From Lelliottia nimipressuralis (lineage in GTDB: Bacteria > Pseudomonadota > Gammaproteobacteria > Enterobacterales > Enterobacteriaceae), in the NCBI RefSeq assembly GCF_004115925.1, contig NZ_SDDX01000009.1, forward strand, positions 1 to 64,000: DNA of 64,000 nucleotides. Reading direction: 5' to 3'. Position numbers and translations under genes: made by a program. The stretch's first letter is position 1. Each line of letters opens with the position of its first letter. The notes beneath the pieces were generated by a model that was not told where the DNA came from, did not search any database, and saw nothing but the letters and a program-made list of their open reading frames with translations. This document shows positions 48,341 through 58,874 of this stretch, in pieces.

Positions 48341-49393
48341 ATGAAAAAATTAGTTGCGACAGCGCCGCGCGTAGCCGCGCTGGTCCAGTACGAAGATCGC
48401 CCTGTGGCGGCAAATGAAGTCAAGATCCGCGCCCGTTACGGCGCGCCAAAGCACGGAACAGAAGTGGTCGATTTCCAGGGGGCAAGCCCGTTTATTGACG
48501 AAGAGTTCAATGCTGAGTGGCAACTCTTTACACCGCGTGCTGAAGGTGCTGCGCGCGGTATTGAGTTCGGCAAATTCCAGCTGGGCAATATGATCGTCGG
48601 GGACATCATCGAATGCGGCTCAGAGGTCACGGATTACCAGATCGGGGATTCCGTATGCTGCTACGGGCCGCTTCAGGAGACGGTAATCGTCAATGCCGTC
48701 AACAACTACAAGCTGCGTAAAATGCCGCAAGGCGCATCCTGGAAAAACGCCGTCTGCTATGACCCGGCACAGTTCGCCATGAGCGGGGTACGTGATGCTA
48801 ACGTTCGCGTCGGAGATTTTGTGGTGGTAGTGGGGTTAGGTGCCATCGGTCAGATCGCTATCCAGCTGGCAAAAAAAGCGGGTGCGTCCATAGTCATTGG
48901 CGTTGACCCTATCGAACACCGCTGCGACATCGCCCGTCGTCACGGCGCGGATTTCTGCATCAACCCGATCGGCAATGACGTTGGGCTGGAGATTAAACAG
49001 CTCACTGGAAAGCAGGGGGCCGACATCATTATCGAAACCAGCGGCTTCGCCGATGCGCTGCAATCCGCACTGCGCGGACTGGCTTACGGCGGAACCCTCT
49101 CTTATGTCGCATTCGCGAAACCCTTTGCCGAAGGATTCAACCTGGGCCGCGAAGCGCATTTCAATAACGCGAAGATCGTCTTTTCACGCGCCTGCAGCGA
49201 GCCGAACCCGGACTACCCGCGCTGGAGCCGTAAACGCATCGAAGAAACCTGCTGGGAGCTGCTGATGAATGGCTACCTCAACTGCGACGATCTGATCGAT
49301 CCGATCGTGAGCTTCGAAACCAGTGCGGAAAGCTATATGACGTATGTCGATAAGCATCCGGAACTGAGCATCAAAATGGGCGTGACTTTTTAA
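48341..49393 (+). CDS. ycjQ: Zinc-dependent D-guloside 3-dehydrogenase YcjQ
   Basis: The 350-residue medium-chain dehydrogenase (E. coli YcjQ 350) has a Rossmann motif VVGLGAIGQIAIQLAKK near residue 165 and a GroES-like N-terminal domain. In E. coli YcjQ oxidises the C3 hydroxyl of gulosides and, with YcjR and YcjS, converts gulosides and glucosides through 3-keto intermediates. A start with AAGGAG 8 bp upstream is clear. Confidence 0.93.
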   Translation: MKKLVATAPRVAALVQYEDRPVAANEVKIRARYGAPKHGTEVVDFQGASPFIDEEFNAEWQLFTPRAEGAARGIEFGKFQLGNMIVGDIIECGSEVTDYQIGDSVCCYGPLQETVIVNAVNNYKLRKMPQGASWKNAVCYDPAQFAMSGVRDANVRVGDFVVVVGLGAIGQIAIQLAKKAGASIVIGVDPIEHRCDIARRHGADFCINPIGNDVGLEIKQLTGKQGADIIIETSGFADALQSALRGLAYGGTLSYVAFAKPFAEGFNLGREAHFNNAKIVFSRACSEPNPDYPRWSRKRIEETCWELLMNGYLNCDDLIDPIVSFETSAESYMTYVDKHPELSIKMGVTF

Positions 49394-49410
49394 GCAAGCG
49401 AGAACAAAAG

Positions 49411-50199
49411 ATGAAAATTGCAACACAAAATCAGGCCTTTTTCCCGACCGATATTCTTGAAAAATTCCAGTACATCAAGGCAATGGGTTTTGATGGCTAT
49501 GAAATCGACGGCAAGCTTTTGGTTGATAATCTGGCGGAAGTGAAAGACGCCATAAAAGCCACCGGGCTGCCAGTAACCACCGCCTGTGGCGGCTACGACG
49601 GCTGGATCGGTGATTTTATCGAAGAGCGCCGTCTGAATGGTTTGCAGCAAATCGAACGTATTCTTGAAGCGCTGAGCGACGTGGGTGGAAAGGGCATTAT
49701 CGTGCCTGCAGCCTGGGGGATGTTTACCTTCCGACTGCCGCCGATGACCTCGCCGCGCAGTCTGGCGGGCGATCGCAAAGCGGTCAGTGCGTCCTTGCGC
49801 TGGTTAGATGACGTAGCGGCGCGTACCGGAACCCTCGTTTATCTTGAGCCGCTGAACCGCTATCAGGATCACATGATCAACACGCTGGCGGATGCGCGTC
49901 GCTATATCGAAGAAAATGCGCTCAAGCACGTGCAGATTATCGGCGATTTCTACCATATGAATATCGAAGAGGATTCGCTGACCGGCGCACTTCACGAAAA
50001 TCGTGACAGGCTCGGGCATGTTCATATCGCCGACAATCACCGTTATCAGCCTGGCAGCGGCACGCTCGATTTTGCTGCGCTGTTTGACCAGCTCCGCGCC
50101 GATGATTATCAAGGCTACGTTGTATATGAGTGCCGCGTGCGCGCGGAGGACCCGGCCAAAGCCTATCAGGCTTCGCTCAACTATTTACGTGGCTGCTGA
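49411..50199 (+). CDS. ycjR: 3-keto-glucoside 4-epimerase-like TIM-barrel protein YcjR
   Basis: The 262-residue sugar-phosphate isomerase/epimerase-type TIM barrel (AP endonuclease 2 family) has the metal-binding acidic and His residues in YLEPLNRY, GDFYHMNIEED, HVHIADNHRY and VYECRV. E. coli YcjR (262) is reported to epimerise 3-keto-guloside/glucoside at C4. It sits between ycjQ and ycjS, with which it forms the ketoglucoside pathway. Confidence 0.93.
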   Translation: MKIATQNQAFFPTDILEKFQYIKAMGFDGYEIDGKLLVDNLAEVKDAIKATGLPVTTACGGYDGWIGDFIEERRLNGLQQIERILEALSDVGGKGIIVPAAWGMFTFRLPPMTSPRSLAGDRKAVSASLRWLDDVAARTGTLVYLEPLNRYQDHMINTLADARRYIEENALKHVQIIGDFYHMNIEEDSLTGALHENRDRLGHVHIADNHRYQPGSGTLDFAALFDQLRADDYQGYVVYECRVRAEDPAKAYQASLNYLRGC

Positions 50200-50210
50200 G
50201 GATGACGAGC

Positions 50211-51269
50211 GTGATGAGTGCTTCTACACCTTTGCCTCTGCGCGTCGCCATCCTTGGCGCCGGGCAGGTTGCAGACAAAGTGCATGCCTCGTATTACGCC
50301 ACGCGCAGCGATCTGCAGATGGTGGCTGTCATGGACAGCCGCCTGGATCAGGCGCAGGCATTTGCTGAGCGCCACGCTATCGCAGGTGTGTATCAGGACG
50401 CGAGGTTGATGTTGCAGGAGGCAAAGCCTGACATCGTGAGCGTTTGCTCGCCGAATCGTTTTCACTATGAACATGTGATGGCGGCGCTGGTGGCGGGTTG
50501 CCACGTGATGTGCGAAAAGCCACCCGCGATGACACCTGCACAGGCAGACGAGATGCGTCTGGCGGCTCGGCATGCTGGAAAAGTGTTGGCCTACGATTTT
50601 CACCATCGTTTCGCGCTGGATGCGCAGCTGCTGCGTGAAGCGGTTCAGAACGGCACCTTTGGCGAGATTTATGTCACCAGCGCGCAGGCGTTACGTCGTT
50701 GCGGTGTTCCCGGCTGGGGTGCTTTTACCAATAAGTCGCTACAAGGCGGTGGGCCATTGATTGATATTGGCATCCATATGCTCGATGTGGCGATGTACGT
50801 GTTGGGGTTCCCGGCGGTGAAACGCGTGACAGCACACAGTTTTCAAAAGCTGGGCACCACTAAGCATTGCGGGCAGTTTGGTGAATGGGACCCCAAAGAC
50901 TATACCGTTGAAGATGCGCTGTTTGGCACTATTGAGTTTTGCAACGGGGGGATCTTACGTCTCGATACATCGTTTGCCCTTAACATCCGCGAGAAATCGA
51001 TCATGAACGTCTCATTTTGCGGTGAAAAAGCGGGCGCGACATTATTCCCGGCGCATATTTATGACGACGTGGGGGGCGAGTTACAGACGATTTTAAGCCG
51101 CGACGACGCGGACGATCAGCGCCATTTACGCAGCATGGAAGCATTTGTGCGCCATGTGCTGGGCGAGCCGGTGATGATTGCCGATGCTGAGCAGGGGCTG
51201 GTGATCCAGCAGCTCGTGGCGGCGCTCTATGAATCGGCAGAAACACGGGAGAGCGTAGAGTTATGCTGA
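50211..51269 (+). CDS. ycjS: Glucoside 3-dehydrogenase YcjS (Gfo/Idh/MocA family)
   Basis: The protein of about 352 residues is an NAD-dependent oxidoreductase with the N-terminal motif GAGQVADKVHASYYATR and the family signature CEKPPAMTPAQA containing the catalytic lysine. The E. coli enzyme oxidises glucosides at C3. The start is uncertain: GTG 50211 has GAGG 9 bp upstream and matches the E. coli N-terminus (MMSAS), with ATG 50214 the next codon; ATG 50202 is too near the ribosome site. It overlaps ycjT by 7 bp. Confidence 0.9.
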   Translation: MMSASTPLPLRVAILGAGQVADKVHASYYATRSDLQMVAVMDSRLDQAQAFAERHAIAGVYQDARLMLQEAKPDIVSVCSPNRFHYEHVMAALVAGCHVMCEKPPAMTPAQADEMRLAARHAGKVLAYDFHHRFALDAQLLREAVQNGTFGEIYVTSAQALRRCGVPGWGAFTNKSLQGGGPLIDIGIHMLDVAMYVLGFPAVKRVTAHSFQKLGTTKHCGQFGEWDPKDYTVEDALFGTIEFCNGGILRLDTSFALNIREKSIMNVSFCGEKAGATLFPAHIYDDVGGELQTILSRDDADDQRHLRSMEAFVRHVLGEPVMIADAEQGLVIQQLVAALYESAETRESVELC

Positions 51270-53533
51270 ACCTCTCTCGTCTTTCAGAACCCACGTTCAG
51301 CCCGCACAGTCTGAACAAGTACGCGTCGATCATGGCCTGTGGCAATGGCTATATGGGCATTCGCGCCAGTCATGAAGAGGACTATACGCAGCAAACGCGC
51401 GGCATGTATCTGGCAGGGGTTTACCACCGCGCAGGGCGCAACGAAACGAAGGAACTGGTGAACCTCCCCGATGTGCTGGGGATTGAACTGCAGCTGGACG
51501 GCGAACATTTTTCGCTACTGGCAGGTGAGCTTCTCTGCTGGGAGCGTGAGTTAGCGTTCTCTAACGGCGAGCTACGCCGCAGCCTGGTCTGGCGTTCAAC
51601 CAGGGGAAAACGCTTTCGCATCGACAGCCGCCGCTTTGTCTCACTGGATCAGCTGCCATTGGTGGCGCTGCAATTTTCCGTCACTCCCCTGGACGGCGCT
51701 GCGCGCATCAGCTTCTCGACTGGAATCGACGCGACGCAAACCAACAGCGGTCGACAGCATCTGGATGAAACCTCTGTTCAGGTATTTGATCAGCATTTCA
51801 TGCAAGGCGTGTATGAAACTCAGGATCGCTCGACTGACGTCGTGATCTCCGCGAGCTGTCAGCTGGATACCCCGAGTGAAAACTGTTTTACCGCCAAAAA
51901 CCGGCGTCTGAACTGCCACCATGCACTGGAGGCAGAAGAGGGGCAGAAAGTTACGCTGGAGAAAATCGTCTGGATAACCCATCGCCACGATAAAGAACTT
52001 GAGCAGTCTGCCTTTGCACAAAAAGGCCTGGCCGAGCTAAAACGCTGCGCGGAGCAGGGCTACGACGCATTGCTGGAACAGTCTGCACTTGCCTGGGACA
52101 CGCACTGGCAAACCAGCCGCGTTAGCGTGCAATCCGACGATCCTCAGGATCAGCTCACCCTTGACTACTCGGTCTGGCATTTGACGGCCATGACGCCTGC
52201 GCACAACGAGCGTTGCAGTATCGCGGCGAAAGGGCTGACCGGCGAAGGCTATAAAGGCCACGTTTTCTGGGACACTGAGATCTTCCTGTTACCGTTCCAC
52301 CTCTTTACGCGGCCGCAAACGGCCCGCAGCTTGCTGCGTTATCGCTGGCTGAACCTTGCCGGAGCCCGTGAGAAAGCACAGCGCAACGGCTGGGCGGGAG
52401 CGCTGTTTCCGTGGGAGAGCGCAGACAGCGGCCAGGAGGAGACCCCTGAATACGCCGCCATCAATATTCGCACCGGCCTGCGACAAAAAGTGGCGTCGGC
52501 GCTGGCGGAGCACCATATCGTCGCCGATATCGCCTGGGCCGTCGTGGCCTACTGGCAAGCGACGCGCGACAGCGACTTCATGCGCAGTGAGGGGCTGGCG
52601 CTGCTCATGGAAACCGCGTCGTTCTGGATCTCCCGGGCCACAGACGTGAATGGCCGGCTTGAGATCCACGACGTTATCGGCCCGGACGAGTATACCGAGC
52701 ATGTGAACAACAATGCCTTTAGCAACTATATGGCCTGGCAAAACGTCCATGATGCCCTGGCGCTGATGGAACACTTTAATCGGCAGGACGATGCGTTTAC
52801 AGAAGCGGCGCAGAAATTCCTGGCGCGTCTGTGGCTGCCTTCCACTGATGCGCAGGGGGTTATCCCGCAGGATGACACCTTTATGGCGAAACCTGCGATT
52901 GATCTACGCCGTTACAAGGCGCAGGCCGGTAAGCAAACCATTCTGCTGGACTACTCCCGCGCGGAGGTCAATGAAATGCAGATCCTCAAGCAGGCGGACG
53001 TGGTGATGCTCAACTATCTGTTGCCAGATAAGTTCGACCGCAAACAATGTGCGGCGAATCTGGCCTTCTACGAGCCGCGCACGATCCACGACTCCTCATT
53101 GAGTCAGTCGATTCACGGCATTGTGGCTGCTCGCTGCGGTGATACCCCGCGCGCCTATGCCTTCTGGCGAGCGGGTGCGGCGATTGATCTGGGGGACGAT
53201 CCTCACAGTTGCGACGATGGGATCCACGCTGCCGCAACGGGTGCAATCTGGTCGGGTGTCGTTCAGGGCTTTGCCGGGATGCAGATTATTGATGGCGAAC
53301 TGCATCTGACGCCGCAACTGCCGGCACACTGGCAGCGACTGCAATTCTCTCTTCAGTGGCGCGCTGCACGCCTCGATATTCTGGTTAAGGGCGCATCAGT
53401 GACGCTGCGTTCCAGCGCACCGATTGCAGTGACGCTTTGGGGAGAAACACACCACCTTTTAGCCAATGAAACGCGCACTGTTGATTTACCTGAATTTGGG
53501 ACCGCTACCACGGAGGGCGGCAACAATGTTTAA
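51263..53533 (+). CDS. ycjT: Kojibiose phosphorylase (GH65) YcjT
   Basis: The 756-residue GH65 phosphorylase (E. coli YcjT 755) splits kojibiose with phosphate into beta-glucose 1-phosphate and glucose. The general-acid glutamate lies in [17 protein letters not shown] near residue 475, and [10 protein letters not shown] and [11 protein letters not shown] are family motifs. An exact copy of the proposed YcjW operator lies inside its last 40 bases, upstream of ycjU. Confidence 0.94.
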   Translation: MLNLSRLSEPTFSPHSLNKYASIMACGNGYMGIRASHEEDYTQQTRGMYLAGVYHRAGRNETKELVNLPDVLGIELQLDGEHFSLLAGELLCWERELAFSNGELRRSLVWRSTRGKRFRIDSRRFVSLDQLPLVALQFSVTPLDGAARISFSTGIDATQTNSGRQHLDETSVQVFDQHFMQGVYETQDRSTDVVISASCQLDTPSENCFTAKNRRLNCHHALEAEEGQKVTLEKIVWITHRHDKELEQSAFAQKGLAELKRCAEQGYDALLEQSALAWDTHWQTSRVSVQSDDPQDQLTLDYSVWHLTAMTPAHNERCSIAAKGLTGEGYKGHVFWDTEIFLLPFHLFTRPQTARSLLRYRWLNLAGAREKAQRNGWAGALFPWESADSGQEETPEYAAINIRTGLRQKVASALAEHHIVADIAWAVVAYWQATRDSDFMRSEGLALLMETASFWISRATDVNGRLEIHDVIGPDEYTEHVNNNAFSNYMAWQNVHDALALMEHFNRQDDAFTEAAQKFLARLWLPSTDAQGVIPQDDTFMAKPAIDLRRYKAQAGKQTILLDYSRAEVNEMQILKQADVVMLNYLLPDKFDRKQCAANLAFYEPRTIHDSSLSQSIHGIVAARCGDTPRAYAFWRAGAAIDLGDDPHSCDDGIHAAATGAIWSGVVQGFAGMQIIDGELHLTPQLPAHWQRLQFSLQWRAARLDILVKGASVTLRSSAPIAVTLWGETHHLLANETRTVDLPEFGTATTEGGNNV
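53497..53510 (+). promoter_or_regulatory. Second putative YcjW operator, inside the 3' end of ycjT
   Basis: TGGGACCGCTACCA, identical over 14 bp to the site at ycjM, lies 16 bp before the ycjU start and within ycjT coding sequence. It could control an internal promoter for ycjU-ycjV or act as a roadblock or looping site with the first operator. Confidence 0.5.
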
Positions 53534-54233
53534 GGCGGTGATTTTCGATTTAGACGGGGTGATTACCGACACGGCGCATCTGCACTTTCTGGCCTGGCAG
53601 AGCGTGGCGTCAGAGATAGGCATCCCGATTGACGAGGCGTTCAATGCCGGGCTGAAGGGTATTAGTCGGATGGACTCACTCGCCCGTATTTTGCGCCACG
53701 GTGGAATGGAAGAGGCGTTTAGTCAGAAAGAGCGCGAGCAACTGGCGCAGGCCAAAAATGCGCTGTACGTCGAATCGCTTAAGGGGTTAACCCGCGATTC
53801 ACTTCTGCCGGGTATTGCGCAGTTGCTGACGGAAATCCGCGCGAACAAGGTGCGCATCGGGCTGGCGTCGGTCTCCCTTAATGCGCCCACGATCCTCCAG
53901 GCTCTGGGGATCGCCAGCGCTTTCGATTTTTGCGCCGACGCGTCGCGCATTCAGCTCTCGAAACCGCATCCTGACATTTTCCTGGCGGCCTGCGCAGGAT
54001 TAGGCGTCACACCGGAGCAGACGATTGGGATTGAAGATGCGCAGGCGGGTATTGAGGCGATCAATGCCGCAGGCATGCTGTCGGTTGGGATCGGCGGCGA
54101 GTTATCCGGCGCAGGTTTAACACTTTCTTCCACGTATGAACTGTCCTGGCCGCGTTTATCCGATTTCTGGCAGGCCATGCGCGGCCAGAACGGGCATCAC
54201 TTAAGGGGGCATAATGGCTCAGCTATCGCTTAA
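53526..54233 (+). CDS. ycjU: Beta-phosphoglucomutase YcjU
   Basis: The 235-residue HAD-superfamily enzyme converts beta-glucose 1-phosphate, the YcjT product, to glucose 6-phosphate. The nucleophile Asp8 and acid/base Asp10 are in [20 protein letters not shown] and GIEDAQAGI complete the HAD motifs. It overlaps ycjT by 8 bp and ycjV by 20 bp. The C-terminal ~15 residues extend beyond the E. coli protein (219) into the ycjV overlap. Start MFKAVIFD is set by AGGGCGG upstream. Confidence 0.93.
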   Translation: MFKAVIFDLDGVITDTAHLHFLAWQSVASEIGIPIDEAFNAGLKGISRMDSLARILRHGGMEEAFSQKEREQLAQAKNALYVESLKGLTRDSLLPGIAQLLTEIRANKVRIGLASVSLNAPTILQALGIASAFDFCADASRIQLSKPHPDIFLAACAGLGVTPEQTIGIEDAQAGIEAINAAGMLSVGIGGELSGAGLTLSSTYELSWPRLSDFWQAMRGQNGHHLRGHNGSAIA

Positions 54234-55296
54234 ACATATTCAAAAAATCTACGACAACCAGGTTCATGTGGTGAAGGATTTCAGCCTCGAAATCGAAGAT
54301 AAAGAGTTTATCGTCTTTGTCGGTCCGTCGGGCTGTGGCAAATCGACGACTTTGCGCATGATTGCCGGGCTGGAAGAGATCAGTGCGGGTGAGCTGTTTA
54401 TCGACGGGGTGCGGATGAACGATGTTCCGGCCAAATCGCGCGATATCGCAATGGTGTTCCAGAACTACGCCCTGTATCCGCATATGACCGTCTACGACAA
54501 CATGGCGTTTGGTCTGAAGATGCAAAAAATAGCGCCAGCGGTCATTGAGGAAAGGGTCAGCTGGGCGGCGCAAATTTTGGGGCTGCGTGATTATCTGAAG
54601 CGAAAACCGGGGGCGTTATCCGGCGGCCAGCGCCAGCGTGTGGCACTCGGAAGGGCGATTGTGCGCGAGGCGGGAGTCTTCCTGATGGACGAACCCTTGT
54701 CCAACCTCGATGCCAAGCTGCGTGTGCAGATGCGTGCAGAGATCAGCAAGCTGCACCAGAAACTGAACACCACCATGATTTACGTGACTCACGATCAAAC
54801 GGAAGCCATGACCATGGCGACGAGAATTGTGATTCTCAAGGACGGTTATATTCAGCAGGTGGGCGCACCGAAGCAGGTCTATAACGAACCGGCCAATATG
54901 TTTGTTGCTGGTTTTATCGGATCACCGGCCATGAATTTTATTCGCGGGGCAATTGATGGCCGTTATTTCGTCACTGAAACGCTGCGTCTTGAGATCCCCG
55001 AGACGAAACTCGCTGTGCTGAATGCGATGGGATATCAGCGCAAGGCGGTGGTCTTTGGCATCCGGCCCGAAGACATTCTCACGTCATCAGGCATCCCCAT
55101 GGACATCACAGCCAAAGTCAGCGTGGCCGAACTCACCGGAGCAGAGTTTATGCTCTACGCCACAGTGGGGGGACATGAGTTGGTTCTGCGCGCCGGCGCG
55201 GTCAACGATTACCGTGCCGGGGATAACCTGGCCATTCAGTTTGAAATGGATAAATGTCACTTCTTCGACGCTGATAGCGAAATAGCGCTGAGATAA
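54214..55296 (+). CDS. ycjV: ABC transporter ATP-binding protein YcjV (MalK/MsmX type), intact
   Basis: The 360-residue ATPase has Walker [10 protein letters not shown] (residues ~36-44), signature [16 protein letters not shown], Walker [13 protein letters not shown] and the C-terminal MalK-type OB-fold regulatory domain. The copy in E. coli K-12 is annotated as a disrupted gene; this one is complete. It probably energises YcjN-YcjO-YcjP. Confidence 0.93.
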   Translation: MAQLSLKHIQKIYDNQVHVVKDFSLEIEDKEFIVFVGPSGCGKSTTLRMIAGLEEISAGELFIDGVRMNDVPAKSRDIAMVFQNYALYPHMTVYDNMAFGLKMQKIAPAVIEERVSWAAQILGLRDYLKRKPGALSGGQRQRVALGRAIVREAGVFLMDEPLSNLDAKLRVQMRAEISKLHQKLNTTMIYVTHDQTEAMTMATRIVILKDGYIQQVGAPKQVYNEPANMFVAGFIGSPAMNFIRGAIDGRYFVTETLRLEIPETKLAVLNAMGYQRKAVVFGIRPEDILTSSGIPMDITAKVSVAELTGAEFMLYATVGGHELVLRAGAVNDYRAGDNLAIQFEMDKCHFFDADSEIALR

Positions 55297-55307
55297 AAGA
55301 TTTCGTT

Positions 55308-55334
55308 GCCGGGAATTTTCTTTCCGGCTTTTTT
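55308..55334 (+). terminator. Terminator between ycjV and ompG
   Basis: GCCGGGAA-TTTTC-TTTCCGGC followed by TTTTTT, 11 bp after ycjV. It could partly separate ompG expression from the upstream operon. Confidence 0.8.
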
Positions 55335-55362
55335 AGTCGTTATTTTATAAAGGAATATACAA

Positions 55363-56277
55363 ATGAGTACTCTACACAGAAGTGCTGCGCTTTTATTATG
55401 CGCAGGGGTAACGTGCGCCCAGGCGGCTGACAATCAAGAAAAATGGCACTTTAATATAGGTGCTATGTATGAGATTGAAAACGTCGAAGGACAGGGCGAA
55501 GATAAAGATGGATTATATGAACCTTCCGTCTGGTTTAATGCCACCTGGGACGCATGGACTATTTCACTGGCCATGTATCAGGAAGGTCCGGTAGATTACA
55601 GCAGCATGACACGCGGGACCTATTTTGATCGCCCGGAATTTGAGCTGCGCTATCGTATTATCGGCAGCGACGATTTCACCCTCGGTTTGACCGGTGGCTT
55701 CCGCAATTATGGCTACCATTTTAAAGATGAACACGGCGCGAAAGACGGCACCGCCAATATGCAGCGCTATAAAATTCAGCCGGACTGGGATCTAAAACTT
55801 AGCGATGACTGGCGTTTTAGCGGCTGGTTTGCGATGTATCAGTTTGCCAACGATCTTGAAAAAACCGGTTATTCCGACAGTCGTGTCGAAACCGAAACCG
55901 GATTTACCTGGACCATCAACGAAACCATTTCGGCTAAAGCGAACTACTATTTAGAGCGCGGGTTTAATATGGACGGCGGCCGGAATAACGGTGAATTCTC
56001 GACGCAGGAAATTCGAGCTTATTTACCGATTTCGTTAGGGAACACCACGCTGACGCCGTATACCCGAATTGGTCTGGATCGCTGGTCGAACTGGGACTGG
56101 CAGGACGATCCTGACCGCGAAGGGCATGATTTTAACCGCCTGGGTATGCTCTACGCGTACGATTTTACGAATGGATTGTCCATGACGCTGGAATACGCGT
56201 ACGAATGGGAAAATCACGACGAAGGCAAAAACGACCGCTTCCACTATGCGGGCGTCGGCGTGAACTACGCATTCTGA
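55363..56277 (+). CDS. ompG: Outer membrane porin G
   Basis: OmpG (304 residues, E. coli 301) is a monomeric 14-stranded beta-barrel porin with a wide pore for larger oligosaccharides. A signal peptide ends near residue 22 (VTCAQA-ADNQ); the mature protein ends in aromatic VGVNYAF, typical for outer membrane insertion. Conserved stretches such as WHFNIGAMYEIENVEG and YYLERGFNMD match OmpG. Its place after the ycj transporter suggests it admits the same glucosides. Confidence 0.97.
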   Translation: MSTLHRSAALLLCAGVTCAQAADNQEKWHFNIGAMYEIENVEGQGEDKDGLYEPSVWFNATWDAWTISLAMYQEGPVDYSSMTRGTYFDRPEFELRYRIIGSDDFTLGLTGGFRNYGYHFKDEHGAKDGTANMQRYKIQPDWDLKLSDDWRFSGWFAMYQFANDLEKTGYSDSRVETETGFTWTINETISAKANYYLERGFNMDGGRNNGEFSTQEIRAYLPISLGNTTLTPYTRIGLDRWSNWDWQDDPDREGHDFNRLGMLYAYDFTNGLSMTLEYAYEWENHDEGKNDRFHYAGVGVNYAF

Positions 56278-56288
56278 CGGGGTGACTG

Positions 56289-56310
56289 CCAGGGGCTTTG
56301 ACGCCCCTGG
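56289..56310. terminator. Stem-loop between ompG and ycjW
   Basis: CCAGGGGC-TTTGAC-GCCCCTGG lies between the convergent ompG and ycjW stops. An 8-bp GC-rich stem without a T-tract; a likely bidirectional terminator of modest strength. Confidence 0.5.
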
Positions 56311-56312
56311 AT

Positions 56313-57323
56313 TCAGCGAAGAGAGGGCGTTTCAGAGAGTGCCGTGTCAACAATGACCTGGCGTGGAGCCTCTTTTCCGGCGATACGTTTGAACAGGACA
56401 TCGCAACTCTTTTCGCCCAACTGGCGGGTAGGGATTTCGAAGCCAGCCGGTGCAGGGGTCAATATCAACGACAGCAACGGATCCGTATAACCGGCGATCG
56501 CCAGCTGTTCCGGAATCATCAGGTTTAATTCCTCCGCTGCGCGATACAGAGCGAGAAGTTTCATACTGTCCGTGGCGAAAACGGCGCGTGGTGGCTGTGC
56601 TGAGGAGAGTAATTGACAGGCCGCGTCCAGCGCACTTTCGTGGGTATATCCGCCGTCGACAACCCAATCAGCATTAAAGGCAATGTTGTGTTTTTCAAGG
56701 CTGGCTTTATAACCCGCGAGACGGTCTATTGAGACGTGGTAATCAACGGGCGCATGCAGACAGGCGATTTTACGGTGGCCATTGCGAATAAACGTATCGG
56801 TTAACGTCATACTACCGTGAAAATTATCCGTATCGACTGAATAGATATTCTGGAAATCGCCTTCGACTTTACCAATTACCACGACGGGAATGCCATAGGT
56901 ATCAAGCCGTGGGAAAAAAGATTCATTGGCCGGGGAGCTGAGCATAATAATTCCCTTAACCATTTTTTGCTTAATTTTATTTTCGCATTTCTGCAAATCA
57001 TCTTCGCTACTTTTCGACGTTTGAAGAATAACGTCAAAACCTTCCTCTTCGGCTTTTTCCGTAATGGTATGTAAAACGTCAGAGAAAAAAGGATTACCGG
57101 CTGTGGTCTTGGCTGAACGCGTGGAAATAACCATGATCGCGTCAAAACCTGAAGTGGTCAGGGCTCGGGCCAGCTTGTTGGGTTGATAATTTAATTCATC
57201 AATCGCTTTTTGCACTTTTTCAAGTGCTTCCGGGGAGATATTTGTTTGCTTGTTTAGAACCCTGGACACGGTTGATTTTGATACGCCAGCAACACGTGCA
57301 ATATCATAAATGGTGGGTGACAT
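56313..57323 (-). CDS. ycjW: LacI-family repressor YcjW
   Basis: The 336-residue regulator (E. coli 332) has an N-terminal LacI HTH ([20 protein letters not shown]) with hinge [12 protein letters not shown], and a periplasmic-binding-protein-like effector domain. In E. coli YcjW represses the ycj locus and, through pspE, affects hydrogen sulfide production. It is convergent with ompG and divergent from ycjX. A possible own operator lies 17 bp upstream of its start. Confidence 0.95.
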   Translation of the reverse strand: MSPTIYDIARVAGVSKSTVSRVLNKQTNISPEALEKVQKAIDELNYQPNKLARALTTSGFDAIMVISTRSAKTTAGNPFFSDVLHTITEKAEEEGFDVILQTSKSSEDDLQKCENKIKQKMVKGIIMLSSPANESFFPRLDTYGIPVVVIGKVEGDFQNIYSVDTDNFHGSMTLTDTFIRNGHRKIACLHAPVDYHVSIDRLAGYKASLEKHNIAFNADWVVDGGYTHESALDAACQLLSSAQPPRAVFATDSMKLLALYRAAEELNLMIPEQLAIAGYTDPLLSLILTPAPAGFEIPTRQLGEKSCDVLFKRIAGKEAPRQVIVDTALSETPSLR

Positions 57324-57339
57324 ACACCTTACAACTCCA

Positions 57340-57353
57340 TGATAGCGGTAGTG
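57340..57353 (-). promoter_or_regulatory. Weaker third YcjW-like operator at ycjW
   Basis: On the minus strand CACTACCGCTATCA shares ACCGCTA and the CA end with the two perfect 14-mers (9 of 14 positions). Lying just upstream of the ycjW start, it would fit autoregulation. It is degenerate, so confidence is low. Confidence 0.35.
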
Positions 57354-57397
57354 GGATTATATTACGGGAGAAAAAACGGGAATGACAGTGACAATGA

Positions 57398-57425
57398 ATT
57401 GAAAATCAACGATCTGCCCCAATTT
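57398..57425 (+). promoter_or_regulatory. Probable sigma32 promoter of ycjX
   Basis: ATTGAAA (57398-57404) and CCCCAATTT (57417-57425) fit the heat-shock pattern CTTGAAA / CCCCATnT with a 12-bp gap. ycjXF belongs to the sigma32 regulon in E. coli. Confidence 0.6.
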
Positions 57426-57476
57426 ATTGTATTCTGAAGCTGATATCAGCGGTCTTCGGGGCAAAACAGGATGGCG

Positions 57477-58874
57477 ATGAAGCGACTTAAAAACGAATTC
57501 AACTCACTGGTTAACCGTGGCGTAGACCGCCATTTGCGTCTGGCGGTGACGGGACTTAGCCGCAGCGGCAAAACCGCATTTATCACCGCGATGGTCAACC
57601 AGCTTCTTAATTTACACGCCGGAGCGCGCCTGCCTCTGCTGAGTGCCGCGCGCGAAGAGCGCCTGCTCGGCGTGAAGCGTGTACCGCAGCGCGACTTTGG
57701 CATCCCGCGTTTTACTTATGACGAAGGGCTGGCACAGCTGTACGGCACGCCGCCCGCCTGGCCAACGCCGACGCGCGGGGTGAGCGAAATCCGTCTCGCG
57801 CTGCGCTTTCGTTCTAACGAATCCGTATTACGTCATTTTAAAGACACATCCACGCTCTATCTGGAAATTGTCGATTATCCCGGTGAATGGTTGCTCGATT
57901 TGCCGATGCTGGCCCAGGACTACCTGAGCTGGTCGCGGCAAATGACCGGACTGCTGCAGGGGCAGCGCGCGGAGTGGTCGGCAAAATGGCGTGAGCTGTG
58001 CGCCGGGTTAGACCCGCTGGCTCCGGCCGACGAGAACCGTCTGGCGGCAATTGCGCAGGCCTGGACCGATTATTTGCATCAATGTAAACAGCAGGGGCTG
58101 CATTTTATCCAGCCTGGGCGATTTGTCCTGCCGGGCGAAATGGCGGGTGCGCCTGCCTTACAGTTCTTCCCGTGGCCAGATGTCGATAGCTGGGGTGAAT
58201 CAAAACTGGCGATGGCGGATAAACACACCAACGTCGGGATGCTCCGCGATCGCTTTAACTACTACTGCGAGAAGGTGGTGAAGGGGTTCTACAAAAATCA
58301 CTTCCTGCGCTTCGATCGCCAGATCGTGCTGGTGGATTGTCTTCAGCCCTTGAACAGTGGGCCACAGGCTTTCAACGATATGCGCCTCGCCCTCACGCAG
58401 CTGATGCAAAGTTTCCATTACGGACAGCGTACCCTGTTCCGCCGCCTGTTTTCACCGGTGATCGACAAACTGCTGTTTGCGGCGACCAAAGCCGATCATG
58501 TCACGGTCGATCAGCACGCGAATATGGTGTCGCTGCTGCAACAGCTGGTGCAGGACGCCTGGCAAAATGCGGCGTTTGAAGGGATTAGCATGGACTGTCT
58601 GGGGCTGGCCGCGGTGCAGGCGACGCAGAGCGGGCTGATTGATGTCAACGGTGAGAAAATCCCGGCCCTGCGTGGTAATCGTCTGAGCGACGGCGAGCCG
58701 CTGACGGTTTATCCTGGGGAAGTGCCCGCCCGTCTGCCGGGGCAGGCGTTCTGGGAAAAGCAGGGTTTTCAGTTTGAAGCGTTTCGCCCTCAGGCGATGA
58801 ACGTCGATCAGCCGTTACCGCATATTCGCCTGGACGCGGCGCTGGAGTTTTTAATAGGAGATAAACTGCGATGA
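57477..58874 (+). CDS. ycjX: P-loop NTPase family protein YcjX
   Basis: The 465-residue protein (as E. coli) has a P-loop near residue 26 ([16 protein letters not shown]) and belongs to the DUF463 family of predicted NTPases. It has no membrane helix and its biochemical function is not known; it is heat-shock induced in E. coli. The start is the second ATG (MKRLKNEF). It overlaps ycjF by 4 bp. Confidence 0.95.
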   Translation: MKRLKNEFNSLVNRGVDRHLRLAVTGLSRSGKTAFITAMVNQLLNLHAGARLPLLSAAREERLLGVKRVPQRDFGIPRFTYDEGLAQLYGTPPAWPTPTRGVSEIRLALRFRSNESVLRHFKDTSTLYLEIVDYPGEWLLDLPMLAQDYLSWSRQMTGLLQGQRAEWSAKWRELCAGLDPLAPADENRLAAIAQAWTDYLHQCKQQGLHFIQPGRFVLPGEMAGAPALQFFPWPDVDSWGESKLAMADKHTNVGMLRDRFNYYCEKVVKGFYKNHFLRFDRQIVLVDCLQPLNSGPQAFNDMRLALTQLMQSFHYGQRTLFRRLFSPVIDKLLFAATKADHVTVDQHANMVSLLQQLVQDAWQNAAFEGISMDCLGLAAVQATQSGLIDVNGEKIPALRGNRLSDGEPLTVYPGEVPARLPGQAFWEKQGFQFEAFRPQAMNVDQPLPHIRLDAALEFLIGDKLR

